Source: Prochlorococcus sp. AG-355-P07
GTDB lineage: Bacteria; Cyanobacteriota; Cyanobacteriia; PCC-6307; Cyanobiaceae
DNA: 64,000 bases
Direction: 5' to 3'
NCBI GenBank assembly: GCA_003280575.1
Contig: QCEN01000004.1
Coordinates: 1 to 64,000 of the forward strand
The notes under the pieces were generated by a model, which was not told where the DNA came from, made no database searches, and saw only the letters and a list, made by a program, of their open reading frames with translations. Each line of letters begins with the position of its first letter. The stretch's first letter is position 1. Below are positions 27,918-38,540 of this stretch, piece after piece. The translations under genes were made by a program, and so were the position numbers.

Positions 27918-30578
27918 ATGGCATCTCAACTAATAAAACAAATAGTTACTGGAGATGAGATAAGAAATTCTTTTTTAAAATTTTATAGTGAAAAATTACA
28001 TAAAATCATTCCAAGTGCATCTTTGATTCCAGATGACCCTACAGTTATGCTCACAATTGCTGGAATGCTACCTTTTAAACCAGTTTTTTTAGGTTTAAAA
28101 GAAAGACCATCAAAAAGGGCTACATCTAGCCAAAAGTGCATCAGAACAAATGATATAGAAAACGTTGGAGTTACAGCTAGACACCATACTTTTTTTGAAA
28201 TGCTCGGTAATTTCTCTTTTGGAGATTATTTTAAACGAGAGGCTATTCAATGGGCTTGGGAATTAGTTACTAACATTTATCAACTTTCTGTTGAAAATAT
28301 AATTGTGAGTGTTTTTCACGAAGACGAAGAGTCTGCAAAAATTTGGAGAGATGAAATTGGTATTCATCCAGATAGGATAGTGAAACTAGGTGAGGAAGAT
28401 AATTTTTGGTCATCTGGCAAAACAGGTCCATGTGGACCTTGTTCAGAACTTTATTATGATTTTCATCCTGAAAAGGGTCTGCAGAATATTGATTTAGAAG
28501 ATGGAGATCGTTTTATTGAATTTTATAATCTTGTTTTTATGCAATATAATCGTGATCCTAATGGAAAATTGACAGATTTAAAATTTAAAAATATTGATAC
28601 AGGAATGGGTCTTGAAAGGATGGCTCAAATACTACAAAAAAAGCAAAATAATTATGAGACAGATTTAATTTTTCCTATCATTCAAAAAATTTGTGAGATT
28701 GCAAATATTGATTATTTTTCTTCAGATGATAAAAACAAAATTTCTTTAAAAATCATTGGTGATCATACAAGAGCTGTTATTCATTTAATTTCTGATGGAG
28801 TAGCAGCAAGTAATCTCGGCAGGGGATATATATTAAGAAGGCTTATTAGAAGAATGGTCAGACATGGCAGACTATTAGGTATAACAAATGAATTTTTACC
28901 TCATATTGCTACTGTCGGAATCAATTTAATGCAAAATAATTATCCTGATTTAAAAAATAATAATGATTTAATTTTGAATGAGATAAAAATTGAAGAAATA
29001 AGATTTAGGGAAACTCTTGAAAGAGGAGAGAAATTGCTAGATGAGTTAATTTCTTCAGGGCAGCAATTAATTTCTGGTTTTAAAGCTTTTGAACTTTATG
29101 ATACTTATGGATTTCCTCTAGAACTTACTGTAGAAATTGCTGAAGAAAATAGTGTCAGTGTAGATGTAAAGGGTTTTGAAGAAGAAATGAATGCACAAAA
29201 AGAGAGAGCTAAAGCTGCTTCAAGTAATATTGATTTGACATTAGAGGGATCATTAGAGCGAGAAATAGATCTTTTTAACAAAACTGTTTTTAATGGTTAT
29301 AGTTCACTCCTGTTGGAAGCCGAAATCAAGGGTATATTCTTGGATTCAACATTAGTTAAGCAAGCAAGTGAAGGTCAGAAAGTTTTAATTGTTCTTGATC
29401 AGACAACTTTTTATGGAGAATCTGGCGGGCAAGTTGGTGATATTGGAACGATATTTTCAAAAGATGTAGAGGTCTCGGTTGATAATGTTATTCGAAAGAA
29501 AAATGTTTTTTTACATTATGGAACGATCAAAAAAGGAATTTTAACTATTGGACAAAAAGTTAAGACTAATGTTAGTTCCTCTAATAGAGCTAAGGCTGCT
29601 GCAAATCATACAGCTACTCATTTACTACAATCTGCACTTAAATCAGTTGTTAATAAAAGTGTTGGACAAAAAGGTTCATTAGTAGCCTTTAATAAATTAC
29701 GATTTGACTTTAATTCCTCTAATCCTATTTCTAAAGATCAAATTTCTAAGATTGAGACTTTAGTGAACTCTTGGATTATGGAAAATCATGTCCTAGAAAT
29801 AAAAAATATGTCTAAGAGTGAGGCTCTTGAAAAGGGCGCAGTCGCCATGTTTGGAGAAAAATATGATGATGTAGTGCGCGTTGTTAATGTACCAGGAGTT
29901 TCAATGGAACTTTGTGGTGGCACACATGTTAAAACTACATCCGAATTAGGTTCTTTCAAAATAATTAGTGAGGAAGGAATCTCAGCTGGAGTCAGAAGAA
30001 TCGAAGCATTATCAGGCCAATCAGCATTAGACTATTTCAGTGATAGAAATGCATTAGTAAACAAACTAAGTGATTTGTTAAAAGCAAATCCTAATCAACT
30101 TTTTGAAAGGGTTAATAATTTGCAAGCAGAGCTTATTAATAAGAATAAAGAGATACAAAAAATGAAAGATGAAATTGCATATTTTAAATACTCTTCTATA
30201 AAATCATCCGCAGAAATAGTAAATTCTTTTTCAATTTTAGTAAATCAGATTGATGGCTTAGATGGGAATTCTTTGCAATCTGCAGCACTTAATTTAACTT
30301 CTCATTTGGGAAATAAAGCAATAGTGATTCTTGGGGGAATACCAAATCCAGAAAATAGAAAGTTGTTATTTGTAGTTTCTTTAGGTGATGAAGCAGTAAC
30401 AATAGGCTTGCATGCAGGTAAATTAATTAATGAGATTGCAAGAATTTGTTCGGGAGGTGGAGGAGGAAAGCCTAACTTTGCTCAAGCAGGTGCTAAAGAT
30501 ATTGATAAGTTAAGTGATGCTTTAGATTATGCTAAAAATTATTTGCAAAAAACATTAGCTAGTCATTCTGATAAATAA
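27918..30578 (+). CDS. alaS: Alanyl-tRNA synthetase
   Basis: Charges tRNA-Ala. Class II motifs in [18 protein letters not shown] (near residue 90) and GMGLERMAQ; the editing domain carries HTATHLL near residue 565 and CGGTHV near residue 665 for zinc. The C-terminal C-Ala/DHHA1 domain ends in [16 protein letters not shown]. The length of 886 aa is normal. Its 3' end overlaps the convergent speA by 16 bases. The alanine synthetase also recognises the tmRNA encoded at about 40.9 kb. Confidence 0.97.
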   Translation: MASQLIKQIVTGDEIRNSFLKFYSEKLHKIIPSASLIPDDPTVMLTIAGMLPFKPVFLGLKERPSKRATSSQKCIRTNDIENVGVTARHHTFFEMLGNFSFGDYFKREAIQWAWELVTNIYQLSVENIIVSVFHEDEESAKIWRDEIGIHPDRIVKLGEEDNFWSSGKTGPCGPCSELYYDFHPEKGLQNIDLEDGDRFIEFYNLVFMQYNRDPNGKLTDLKFKNIDTGMGLERMAQILQKKQNNYETDLIFPIIQKICEIANIDYFSSDDKNKISLKIIGDHTRAVIHLISDGVAASNLGRGYILRRLIRRMVRHGRLLGITNEFLPHIATVGINLMQNNYPDLKNNNDLILNEIKIEEIRFRETLERGEKLLDELISSGQQLISGFKAFELYDTYGFPLELTVEIAEENSVSVDVKGFEEEMNAQKERAKAASSNIDLTLEGSLEREIDLFNKTVFNGYSSLLLEAEIKGIFLDSTLVKQASEGQKVLIVLDQTTFYGESGGQVGDIGTIFSKDVEVSVDNVIRKKNVFLHYGTIKKGILTIGQKVKTNVSSSNRAKAAANHTATHLLQSALKSVVNKSVGQKGSLVAFNKLRFDFNSSNPISKDQISKIETLVNSWIMENHVLEIKNMSKSEALEKGAVAMFGEKYDDVVRVVNVPGVSMELCGGTHVKTTSELGSFKIISEEGISAGVRRIEALSGQSALDYFSDRNALVNKLSDLLKANPNQLFERVNNLQAELINKNKEIQKMKDEIAYFKYSSIKSSAEIVNSFSILVNQIDGLDGNSLQSAALNLTSHLGNKAIVILGGIPNPENRKLLFVVSLGDEAVTIGLHAGKLINEIARICSGGGGGKPNFAQAGAKDIDKLSDALDYAKNYLQKTLASHSDK

Positions 30579-32509
30579 CTACTTTTTCTGAGACTAATTT
30601 CGATTTGATCCATTAATTTCCTTGCTTCTTCAATAGTTAATTTTTTTTGATCAATTGCTGATTCAGTATTAATTCTTATAGATTCAACCAAAGACGCTGA
30701 ACTGTAATCTAATAATTGTAAAATTTCAGATTTACTGTCCTCTTTAATAATATTTCTGACCTTATATGAATTATCTTGATTTATATCTATATGAACAACG
30801 TTGGTACTGCCAAATAAATTGTGTAAGTTTCCTAATGCTTCTTGATAGGCTCCAGTCATAAAAATTCCAATTAGGTAATCTTTATCTTCTTCTGGCTTAT
30901 GCAAATTTAGTAGTGATTTAATTTTTCCATTATCAATAAAATTATTTAGTTTCCCATCTGAATCACAAGTTAAATCTGCAAAGTTGCCTTTGCAGAACGG
31001 CTCCTCTAAGTGCCTATGTATTGGTATTATTGGAAAAATCTGATTTATTGCCCAGCTATCAGGAATAGATTTAAATATAGATAAATTTGCATAATAAGTT
31101 GATGCAAGAGTTTCTGTAATTTCAGATAAATCAGGGTGATTGATTTCATCACTATTCAGGTTATTAGAAATTTCTTTTGCGCAAGCCCAAGTAAGTTCTT
31201 CGGCATAAGCTCTTTCTGCCAAACTTAAAAATCCTAATCTAAAAGCGACTAAGCAATCTTCTTTAAACTTTTTTGCATCATTCCATAGTTCAATTATTTG
31301 AGATAAATTTATTTTTTTATTTTTAAGTTTTTTTAATTCATAGAAAGTATCAAGTAAATTTGAAATTATTAATTGTTGATTTTTTTTATCAAAAATTTGT
31401 AGTTTGGAACTGACATGACTTGTTCCTAAGACATTAAAAATTAAAACCGAACAATGACTAATTATTGCTCTTCCACTTTCTGAGATTATGGTTGGATGCT
31501 TGATATTATTTAATTCACATGAATCCTTAATAGTTGCAATTACATCGTTAGCATAATTTTGGAGAGAATAATTAGTAGAAGTGTTGGAGGAGGTTTTAGT
31601 TCCATCAAAATCTATTCCTAATCCACCCCCAACGTCGATATATTGCATTGGGGCTCCTAGTTTGCATAGTTCAACATATATTTGACTCGCTTCTTGTAAT
31701 GCGTCTTTGATCACAGCAATATCACTTATTTGACTGCCTATATGAAAATGGAGCAATTTCATTTCGTTGATAAGATTTGCTTCTTTTAGTTCTTTTATTG
31801 TCAACATAATTTCTGGGATTGATAATCCAAATTTGGAATTATCTCCAATAGATTTACCCCACCTACCACTACTTTTACTTGATAACTTTGCTCTAATTCC
31901 TATCAATGGAGTCGCGTTAAGTTCTTGAACTGCTTGAATAATTCTTTTTACCTCATCTCGTTGTTCAATAACTATTATTGGATTTTTGCCGAGTTTTCTG
32001 GCCAAAGTAGCAATCTCAATATATTTTTTATCTTTATATCCGTTGCATATTAGTAATGAATTTTGGTTTTCAAGAAGTGCAAGGCCAATTAATAGTTCTG
32101 ATTTACTTCCTACTTCTAAACCAAAATTCCATTGGCTACCAAACTCTATTATCTTTTCTAGGACATTTTTCTGTTGATTACATTTGACAGGAAAAACGCC
32201 TTGATAAATGTTCTCATATTTATAGGTTTTTATTGCTTTTAAAAAAGATTCATGTAATTCATTTATTCGGTCTTTCAAGATATCATTAAATCTTATGATT
32301 AATGGAGGATTTATTTCTCTACTCTTAAGTTCTTTGACAAGCTTAAAAAGATCAATCTTATTTTCAGATTTTATATCTTTAGTTACTGATATATTTCCTT
32401 TGGAATTTATAGAAAAATATTTATCTCCCCATTTGTCTATGCTATAAGTCGAAATACTATCTTCAATAGTCCAAATATTCTTGAATTTTTTCGGCTCAAA
32501 ATTGGTCAA
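30563..32509 (-). CDS. speA: Biosynthetic arginine decarboxylase SpeA
   Basis: PLP enzyme converting arginine to agmatine, the entry to putrescine and spermidine synthesis. The PLP-lysine segment is [10 protein letters not shown] near residue 105. [10 protein letters not shown] and the Gly-rich [13 protein letters not shown] bind the phosphate, and [15 protein letters not shown] lies near the C-terminus. At 648 aa it matches the family's large form. Convergent with alaS (16-base overlap) and divergent from ndk over 122 bases. Confidence 0.95.
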   Translation of the reverse strand: MTNFEPKKFKNIWTIEDSISTYSIDKWGDKYFSINSKGNISVTKDIKSENKIDLFKLVKELKSREINPPLIIRFNDILKDRINELHESFLKAIKTYKYENIYQGVFPVKCNQQKNVLEKIIEFGSQWNFGLEVGSKSELLIGLALLENQNSLLICNGYKDKKYIEIATLARKLGKNPIIVIEQRDEVKRIIQAVQELNATPLIGIRAKLSSKSSGRWGKSIGDNSKFGLSIPEIMLTIKELKEANLINEMKLLHFHIGSQISDIAVIKDALQEASQIYVELCKLGAPMQYIDVGGGLGIDFDGTKTSSNTSTNYSLQNYANDVIATIKDSCELNNIKHPTIISESGRAIISHCSVLIFNVLGTSHVSSKLQIFDKKNQQLIISNLLDTFYELKKLKNKKINLSQIIELWNDAKKFKEDCLVAFRLGFLSLAERAYAEELTWACAKEISNNLNSDEINHPDLSEITETLASTYYANLSIFKSIPDSWAINQIFPIIPIHRHLEEPFCKGNFADLTCDSDGKLNNFIDNGKIKSLLNLHKPEEDKDYLIGIFMTGAYQEALGNLHNLFGSTNVVHIDINQDNSYKVRNIIKEDSKSEILQLLDYSSASLVESIRINTESAIDQKKLTIEEARKLMDQIEISLRKSSYLSE

Positions 32510-32631
32510 TTTATGTCTTAGTGATTAATAAATGTTTTTGAAAAAAACTTAAAACAATATCTTTTATTTTAATGATTACTTGCCAAGTTACCACCCAAAA
32601 GTTGAATATACATAGAGTGATTATTAACTAA

Positions 32632-33090
32632 ATGACCAAAGAGAGAACCTTTATTGCAATTAAACCAGATGGAGTTCAAAGAGGATATGTTTCTGAGATT
32701 ATTGGAAGATTTGAAAAAAAAGGATTTAAATTGGTTGGATTAAAACAATTAATTCCTTCAAAAGAACTTGCTCAAAATCATTATGGAGTACATAGAGAAA
32801 GACCCTTTTTTGGTGATTTAGTAGACTTTATTTCAAGTGGTCCTGTTGTAGCAATGGTGTGGGAAGGCGAAGGAGTTATTTTGAGTGCTAGAAAACTAAT
32901 AGGTGCAACAAAACCTCTGGAAGCAGAGCCTGGAACAATTAGAGGTGATTTAGCTATTGATATTGGGAGGAATATTATTCATGGTTCTGATGGAGAAGAT
33001 ACAGCAAAATTTGAAATTAATCTATGGTTTAACGAAGAGGAATTATGTGAGTGGGAAACTTCTGATTCGAAATGGCGATCTGAAAATTAA
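32632..33090 (+). CDS. ndk: Nucleoside diphosphate kinase
   Basis: Transfers phosphate among NTP and NDP pools through a phosphohistidine. The N-terminus [13 protein letters not shown] and the catalytic His in [10 protein letters not shown] near residue 120 are diagnostic. Length 152 aa is normal. It ends 3 bases before the convergent FAD oxidase stop. Confidence 0.97.
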   Translation: MTKERTFIAIKPDGVQRGYVSEIIGRFEKKGFKLVGLKQLIPSKELAQNHYGVHRERPFFGDLVDFISSGPVVAMVWEGEGVILSARKLIGATKPLEAEPGTIRGDLAIDIGRNIIHGSDGEDTAKFEINLWFNEEELCEWETSDSKWRSEN

Positions 33091-33093
33091 AAT

Positions 33094-34203
33094 TTAAATC
33101 GCAAATCTATCTAAACTAAATTTTTCTAAAAAGCTTTTCTCTATTTCTTTGAGATTTTTATTTTGAACTATTTTCAAAAGAAGATCACTTGTTATTGCAG
33201 AAAATAAAACTCCATTTCTGTAATGTCCTGTAGCTATATAAAGATTTTCAATTTTTGATTTTCCAATTATTGGTTTTAGATCTGGTGTGCAAGGTCTAAA
33301 GCCCCACCAATGTTCCATTTGTGGCCAATTAATAGCTTCTGGTAATAAAGAGCGAATGCCTTCTTGTAGTTGTTTTATTCCATTAGGAGTATTACCTTGA
33401 TTAAATTTTGAATCTTTTTCAACTGTCGCTCCAACTATAATAAGTCCATCATCACGGGGAACTAGATAAGTTTTTGGACCAAAAATAACCCTTTTCAAAA
33501 AATTTGTTGGACCTTGTATTGATAGCATTTGTCCCTTTACAGGAAAGACTGGAATCTTATTAAAAATTTTTTTACTCCACGCACCGCTGCATATAATTGC
33601 TTTTTCGCAGTTAATTTTTTTTATTTCCCCAGTGGCACATAAAACTGTTGCACCTGTAATTTTGTTTTTTTCGAATGTCAAATTCTCTACTTCTGATCCC
33701 TCTTGAAATTCGACTCCATTCAAAGAGCATGCTCTCTCAAGGGCACGCATCAGTTTTCTTCGGTTATCTATTTGACCATCTTGTTCAAAAAGTAAAGCAT
33801 GTTTCCAAATAGAATTCATTCCATTGATTTCTGTTTGAAGATCTTTGTGATTTAAATATTTTCCAAATTCATAAGTGGGAAACTCTTCAAGATCTTCTTT
33901 GTTTTTAAAAGGAACTACTATGCCACATTTTTTTAAACCGCATTTAATATTACTATCTTGTTCAATATTTTGTATCCACTTTGGAATTAGATTTTGACTT
34001 TCTTGGCCAAATTTTAGTAATTCATCTTCGAGTCCTTCAGCATGAGTAGCTAACATTCCTGCAGCAACAAATCCAGCTGATTCATTTCTGTTTTTGCTTA
34101 AAACTAAAACTTTGAAGTTATTTCTAGAAAATTCATAAGCAATAGATAAACCTAAAAGTCCACCTCCAATGATTAATATTGAATTTTTGGTTTCTTGTGC
34201 CAT
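33094..34203 (-). CDS. FAD-dependent glycine/D-amino acid oxidase (ThiO-like)
   Basis: DadA/ThiO-family flavoprotein of 369 residues. The FAD dinucleotide motif is IIGGGLLGLSIAYEFSR at the N-terminus, GFVAAGML follows, and the C-terminal FAD segment is YIATGHYRNGVLFS. ThiO makes the glycine imine for the thiazole of thiamine in cyanobacteria; thiL at 8.6 kb shows the pathway is used, but thiO identity is inferred because other amine oxidases share these motifs. Divergent from gatB over a short spacer. Confidence 0.82.
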   Translation of the reverse strand: MAQETKNSILIIGGGLLGLSIAYEFSRNNFKVLVLSKNRNESAGFVAAGMLATHAEGLEDELLKFGQESQNLIPKWIQNIEQDSNIKCGLKKCGIVVPFKNKEDLEEFPTYEFGKYLNHKDLQTEINGMNSIWKHALLFEQDGQIDNRRKLMRALERACSLNGVEFQEGSEVENLTFEKNKITGATVLCATGEIKKINCEKAIICSGAWSKKIFNKIPVFPVKGQMLSIQGPTNFLKRVIFGPKTYLVPRDDGLIIVGATVEKDSKFNQGNTPNGIKQLQEGIRSLLPEAINWPQMEHWWGFRPCTPDLKPIIGKSKIENLYIATGHYRNGVLFSAITSDLLLKIVQNKNLKEIEKSFLEKFSLDRFAI

Positions 34204-34282
34204 TTAAAAATTAATATTTTTATTTGTGTTTTGGTCCTCTTTTCCTTTATATCCAATAATATTAATAAAGAGACTTTTAATA

Positions 34283-35755
34283 ATGAACAATTTGGAATCT
34301 TGGGAAGCTGTGATTGGTTTGGAAACTCATGTACAGCTTAATACGAAAAGTAAAATTTTCACATCTGCGTCAACAGCTTTTGGTGATGCACCTAATACCC
34401 ATATAGATCCTGTAGTTTGTGGTTTACCAGGAACTCTTCCAGTTCTGAATGAGACTGTTCTTGAGTATGCTGTAAAAACTTCGTTAGCATTAAATTTAAA
34501 CGTTGCAGAACATTGTAAATTTGATAGAAAACAATATTTTTATCCTGATCTTCCTAAAAATTATCAAATTTCACAATTTGATGAGCCACTAGCTGAAAAT
34601 GGTTGGTTAGAGGTTGAAATAATTGAAAAGGACAAAGAACCTTATATAAAAAAAATTGGTATAGAAAGGCTACATATGGAAGAAGACGCTGGAAAACTAG
34701 TCCATTCAGGAAGTGATAGATTAGCTGGCTCTAAGTATTCTTTAGTTGATTACAATCGTGCCGGAATAGCATTGTGTGAGATTGTAAGTAAACCAGATAT
34801 TAGATCAGGTAAAGAGGCATCTGAATATGCTTCAGAGATTAGAAGAACAGTTAGATATCTAGGGGTATCAGACGGAAATATGCAAGAGGGTTCATTACGC
34901 TGCGATGTCAATATTTCAGTTAGAAAAGGACCTAATGCTCCCTTTGGTACCAAAGTGGAAATAAAAAATATGAATTCATTTTCTGCAATTCAAAAGGCTT
35001 GTGATTATGAAATAGCCAGACAAATAGAAGTTTATGAAAATGGAGGAAAAATTCTCCAAGAAACAAGGTTATGGGATGAAGCTAAGCAATTAACGAAAAG
35101 TATGAGATTAAAAGAAGGTAGCAGTGACTATAGATATTTTCCTGATCCTGACTTAGGTCCAATTGAAATAACAAAAGCCCAACAAGAAATATGGTTTAAA
35201 GAACTACCAGAATTACCTTCAAAGAAAAGATATAAATACGTAAGTCAATTTGGGTTGTCTGCATATGATGCAAGGGTAATTTCTGATGAAATAAGCATGG
35301 CAAACTTTTTTGAAGAAACAGTAGCAAATGGTGCTGAGGCTAAACTAGCTTCAAATTGGGTAACAAGTGATATTGTGGGCTATTTAAAATCAAACAAACT
35401 AAGTTTTAGTGAATTAAAGCTTAGTCCTGAAAATCTTGCTGAAATGATTAACATGATTTCAAAAAATATAATTAGTGGAAAAATTGCAAAAGAAATTTTA
35501 CCTGAACTTATTCAAAAAAATATTTCCCCGAAAAAATTAGTTGAAGAAAAAGGGTTGGCAATGATATCTGATTCTTCAAGTATTTCACCAATAATTGATG
35601 AACTTATAAATGAACATCCAAATGAAGTTCAAGCATTTAAAAATGGCAAAACTAAGTTACTTGGTTTTTTTGTTGGTCAACTTATGAAAAGAACAAAAGG
35701 TAAAGCAGACCCTAAACTTGCAAATAAACTTCTTATGGAAAAATTAAATAGCTAA
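34283..35755 (+). CDS. gatB: Glutamyl/aspartyl-tRNA amidotransferase subunit B
   Basis: B subunit of the GatCAB complex, which makes Gln-tRNA(Gln) by amidating Glu-tRNA(Gln). Signature segments: WEAVIGLETHVQLNTKSKIF, DRKQYFYPDLPKNYQISQ, HMEEDAGKLVH, DYNRAGIALCEIVS, and the YqeY-like tail with KANPKLAN-type end (here KADPKLANKLL). I chose ATG 34283 (490 aa), preceded by AAAGAGA, instead of the earlier in-frame ATG at 34226 that adds an unusual hydrophobic stretch. gatA and gatC are outside the window. Confidence 0.95.
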   Translation: MNNLESWEAVIGLETHVQLNTKSKIFTSASTAFGDAPNTHIDPVVCGLPGTLPVLNETVLEYAVKTSLALNLNVAEHCKFDRKQYFYPDLPKNYQISQFDEPLAENGWLEVEIIEKDKEPYIKKIGIERLHMEEDAGKLVHSGSDRLAGSKYSLVDYNRAGIALCEIVSKPDIRSGKEASEYASEIRRTVRYLGVSDGNMQEGSLRCDVNISVRKGPNAPFGTKVEIKNMNSFSAIQKACDYEIARQIEVYENGGKILQETRLWDEAKQLTKSMRLKEGSSDYRYFPDPDLGPIEITKAQQEIWFKELPELPSKKRYKYVSQFGLSAYDARVISDEISMANFFEETVANGAEAKLASNWVTSDIVGYLKSNKLSFSELKLSPENLAEMINMISKNIISGKIAKEILPELIQKNISPKKLVEEKGLAMISDSSSISPIIDELINEHPNEVQAFKNGKTKLLGFFVGQLMKRTKGKADPKLANKLLMEKLNS

Positions 35756-35758
35756 ATC

Positions 35759-36376
35759 TTAAAGAAGCTTTTTTATCGTATTGATCCATTTATTTTGATC
35801 ATCCGAATTCTCTAAAATAATATCTGAGAATTTTCTTTTTTCTTCAAAACTTAATTGAAAATTTATCAATTCATATGCTTCTTTTTCGCTAATTTTATCT
35901 CTTGTGATAAGTCTGTTTTTTTGTATTTCTTTAGGACATTTAACTAACCATATTTCAGTGCAAATATCTTCAAATTTTGCTTCAAACAATAATGGAATAA
36001 CCAATACTATAGTTTGATTATTTCTGTATTGACTGCATTCTTCTATCATTCTTTCTTTAATTAAAGGGTGAAGTAGTTTTTCAATCCATTCCTTGCTTTC
36101 TGAATGTTTAAAAATAATGTTCCTTAAAAGTTTTCTGTTTATTTCCCTTTCTGAATTGCTTTTATTATCAATAATTTTATTGCCAAAATAATCTAAAATT
36201 TTCTTATATCCATATGTGTTTGGTTTGATTAATTCTCTTGAAAAATGATCTGCATCTAATATTGGTATGTTTTTATGTTTTCTTATGTAATTAGTTATAG
36301 TTGTCTTCCCACTTGCAATACCTCCTGTTAAACCAATCCTTCTTTGGTTGTTTTTTAATTTTTGAAGAATATCCAT
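35759..36376 (-). CDS. coaE: Dephospho-CoA kinase
   Basis: Last step of coenzyme A synthesis. P-loop GLTGGIASGKTT near residue 20, then LDADHFSRELI and LLFEAKFEDI as in CoaE. Length 205 aa is typical. Convergent with gatB (3-base gap) and divergent from argJ across 76 bases. Confidence 0.94.
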   Translation of the reverse strand: MDILQKLKNNQRRIGLTGGIASGKTTITNYIRKHKNIPILDADHFSRELIKPNTYGYKKILDYFGNKIIDNKSNSEREINRKLLRNIIFKHSESKEWIEKLLHPLIKERMIEECSQYRNNQTIVLVIPLLFEAKFEDICTEIWLVKCPKEIQKNRLITRDKISEKEAYELINFQLSFEEKRKFSDIILENSDDQNKWINTIKKLL

Positions 36377-36452
36377 ATAATTAATAATAATCTAATTACT
36401 TAGTTTCTTTAGTTTTAAAGAGTAGTTAGTATGAATTAAAATACTAAAAAGT

Positions 36453-37691
36453 TTGAGCCAGTTAGATTCCAATTGGTCGTTTGTTGATGACAGTAAGGTA
36501 ACACCCAAGGGGTTTCTTTTTGCTGGGATATCTGCTGGTTTAAAAGCTTCTAATAAAAAAGATTTAGCACTAATACTCGCTCCAGAAGGAAGTGTTTTTA
36601 GTGGAATGTTTACCCAATCAATTGTTCGAGCTTCTTGTGTGGATATTTGTGAGGAAAGGATTAAAACAACTTCAGGTTTTGTAAGAGCAATATTAATTAA
36701 TTCTGGTCAAGCAAATGCATGTACAGGAAATCTTGGCATTCAACATTTTCAAATTGCTACAGGAAAGATTGCGGAACTTTTAGGAATAAAAGAAGAAGAA
36801 GTTTTGATGTGCTCAACTGGTGTAATTGGTGTCCCAATACAAATAAATGATTTAGTAAAAAATTTACCGAATTTAGTTAGTGATTTAAAGAGTAATAATT
36901 TTGCAAATGCAGCAGAAGCAATTTTAACTACTGATTTGACTTTGAAAAAAGTGTCAATAGAGACGATTATTCAAGGTAGAAAAATAAAAATAGCAGGATT
37001 TGCAAAAGGTTCAGGAATGATTTACCCCAACATGGCTACAATGCTTGCTTTTCTAACCTGTGATGTGGGTATTCAAAAAGACGAATGGGACAAAATGATT
37101 GCTATTGCGGTTCAAAAATCTTTTAATGCAATATCAGTTGATGGAGAGACAAGCACAAATGATTCTTTTGTTGGAATAAATGCAGGAGAGAAAATTGAAA
37201 AAAGGTTTTTTCCAATTATCCAACAAGGGATTGATATTGTATGTCAGAACTTGGCAAAAAATATTGCAAGGGATGGAGAGGGAGCAAATTGTTTATTAGA
37301 AGTTTTGGTTCAAGGAGCAAAAAATACAGATGATGCAATTATGCTCGCGAAATCTATTTGTAATTCTGCTTTGGTAAAAACTGCGATACATGGTTGTGAT
37401 CCAAATTGGGGACGAATCATTTCTGCTGCAGGTAATTCTGGAGTTAAATTTAATTTAAATGACGTTGACTTGTATATAGGAAACGCCCACATTTTGGAAA
37501 AAGGCAAGTTAAATAAATATGATCCACAAAAAGTCACAGACTATATTAAGTCCAGAATGAAAGGTAGATATTTGGTAGATGATATTGTAAAAATTATGAT
37601 TAATCTAAATTCAGGCGAATCGAAAGGCACAGCTTGGGGGTGCGATCTTTCTAAAAAATATGTTGAAATAAATAGCGAATATACTACCTAA
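36453..37691 (+). CDS. argJ: ArgJ, bifunctional ornithine/glutamate N-acetyltransferase
   Basis: Recycles the acetyl group between N-acetylornithine and glutamate in arginine synthesis and self-cleaves into two chains. The autocleavage site is visible in MIYPNMATMLAFLTCD (nucleophile Thr after Ala-Met). Other segments are SGQANACTG, GDGVGI-like ARDGEGANCL, and HGCDPNWGRIISAAGNSG. Start is TTG 36453. The last codons (EINSEYTT) lie in a 21-base repeat that reappears at 38520, a possible recombination target at the gene's 3' end. Confidence 0.95.
   Translation: MSQLDSNWSFVDDSKVTPKGFLFAGISAGLKASNKKDLALILAPEGSVFSGMFTQSIVRASCVDICEERIKTTSGFVRAILINSGQANACTGNLGIQHFQIATGKIAELLGIKEEEVLMCSTGVIGVPIQINDLVKNLPNLVSDLKSNNFANAAEAILTTDLTLKKVSIETIIQGRKIKIAGFAKGSGMIYPNMATMLAFLTCDVGIQKDEWDKMIAIAVQKSFNAISVDGETSTNDSFVGINAGEKIEKRFFPIIQQGIDIVCQNLAKNIARDGEGANCLLEVLVQGAKNTDDAIMLAKSICNSALVKTAIHGCDPNWGRIISAAGNSGVKFNLNDVDLYIGNAHILEKGKLNKYDPQKVTDYIKSRMKGRYLVDDIVKIMINLNSGESKGTAWGCDLSKKYVEINSEYTT
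37671..37691 (+). repeat. 21-base repeat, copy 1 (argJ 3' end, putative attachment site)
   Basis: AATAGCGAATATACTACCTAA forms the final codons and stop of argJ. Copy 2 at 38520-38540 matches at 20 of 21 bases. Direct repeats that rebuild a gene's 3' end are the usual trace of site-specific integration; here the partner sits 849 bp away with a PEBP gene between. Confidence 0.65.
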
Positions 37692-37740
37692 CCCCAAATC
37701 CATTCCAGGGCAATAGGTTTGAGAGATGCTGTTTTGGTGA

Positions 37741-37757
37741 TACCACCTATGTACCAC
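37741..37757 (+). repeat. Paired TACCAC motif, site 1
   Basis: TACCACCTATGTACCAC: two TACCAC copies with starts exactly 11 bases apart, followed by TAAATT. The pair recurs at 38447-38463 and, more degenerate, at 38387-38403. An 11-bp period puts both halves on nearly the same helix face, as expected for a protein-binding array such as integrase arm sites. Placement between the argJ stop and the PEBP gene's 3' end. Confidence 0.5.
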
Positions 37758-37774
37758 TAAATTAGCAACTTAAA

Positions 37775-38293
37775 TTATTTAAATTTACCAGAAATCATAA
37801 ATGAACTGATAATTTCGTTTTCATATAATTTCTCAAATTTTTCCTGAGTTAATGCTTTTAGACTTTTCTCTAATTTTGTGTTTAGAGAATAAGCTTTGAT
37901 GTTGTATTGATGTTCATTTTTTGGTGGGCAAGGACCAAAATATTTTTTACTTCTATCACTGTTTTTCCCTGCAATTCCAATACCTAATTTGCCATATTTA
38001 ACTTCATCTAAATATTTTGTATCAGGAGGAATATCTGACAATATCCAATGTACCCAAGTTTTTCCTACGACTTTTTTTGCATCAGGATCATCCATTATTA
38101 GTACGATTGATTGTGCATTTTTAGGTACGTTTGAAAAATTTATTGGTATGGATATGTCCTTTCCACCGTTGTATTTACATCCATACTTTTTAGGTATTGT
38201 TTCTCCATCTTTAAATGCAGGTGAACTGATCTCAATTGCGAAGGCACTAATTGGCAATAAAGATATCAAAATTAATGATAAGAACTTCAACAT
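37775..38293 (-). CDS. PEBP / YbhB-YbcL family protein with signal peptide
   Basis: A 172-residue secreted phosphatidylethanolamine-binding-protein-like product. The signal peptide is LKFLSLILISLLPISAFA; the mature part holds the PEBP core with IVLIMDDPDAKKVVGKTWVHWIL and the ligand-loop HWILSDIPPDT, and YFGPCPPKNEHQYN. The family's molecular role in bacteria is unclear. The gene lies alone between repeats of the argJ 3' end and is the only gene in that interval, so it may be cargo of an integrated element. Confidence 0.85.
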   Translation of the reverse strand: MLKFLSLILISLLPISAFAIEISSPAFKDGETIPKKYGCKYNGGKDISIPINFSNVPKNAQSIVLIMDDPDAKKVVGKTWVHWILSDIPPDTKYLDEVKYGKLGIGIAGKNSDRSKKYFGPCPPKNEHQYNIKAYSLNTKLEKSLKALTQEKFEKLYENEIISSFMISGKFK

Positions 38294-38386
38294 AATGAAA
38301 TTATTTTTTTTATTATTTTTGCACGAATTTGAATATTTAGAAAAATAATGTTAATTGCTTAAATTACATTTTAAATAAGTTTTTTG

Positions 38387-38403
38387 TACCGCAAAAATAC
38401 CAT
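38387..38403 (+). repeat. Paired TACC motif, site 3 (degenerate)
   Basis: TACCGCAAAAATACCAT: halves again 11 bases apart, each with one mismatch to TACCAC. Located 60 bases before site 2, in the spacer downstream of the divergent PEBP start. Confidence 0.35.
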
Positions 38404-38446
38404 TGGTTAGATTATCACTACGATTTCAGGGATAAATATAGGGTTG

Positions 38447-38463
38447 TACCACCTAAATACCAC
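38447..38463 (+). repeat. Paired TACCAC motif, site 2
   Basis: TACCACCTAAATACCAC, followed by TAAATC. It matches site 1 (37741-37757) at all positions except two bases in the middle spacer, with the same 11-base period and the same orientation. It lies 57 bases before the second argJ-end repeat. Confidence 0.5.
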
Positions 38464-38519
38464 TAAATCTTAATAGTAAAACTTAGTCATAGCAATCGTT
38501 TTCAAGGTCTGTGAAAACT

Positions 38520-38540
38520 AATAGCGAATATACTACTTAA
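38520..38540 (+). repeat. 21-base repeat, copy 2 of the argJ 3' end
   Basis: AATAGCGAATATACTACTTAA, one mismatch from the end of argJ. It is outside any plus-strand gene. On the minus strand its CTA forms the stop codon (38533-38535) of the small membrane protein, so the next gene ends within the repeat. Confidence 0.65.
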
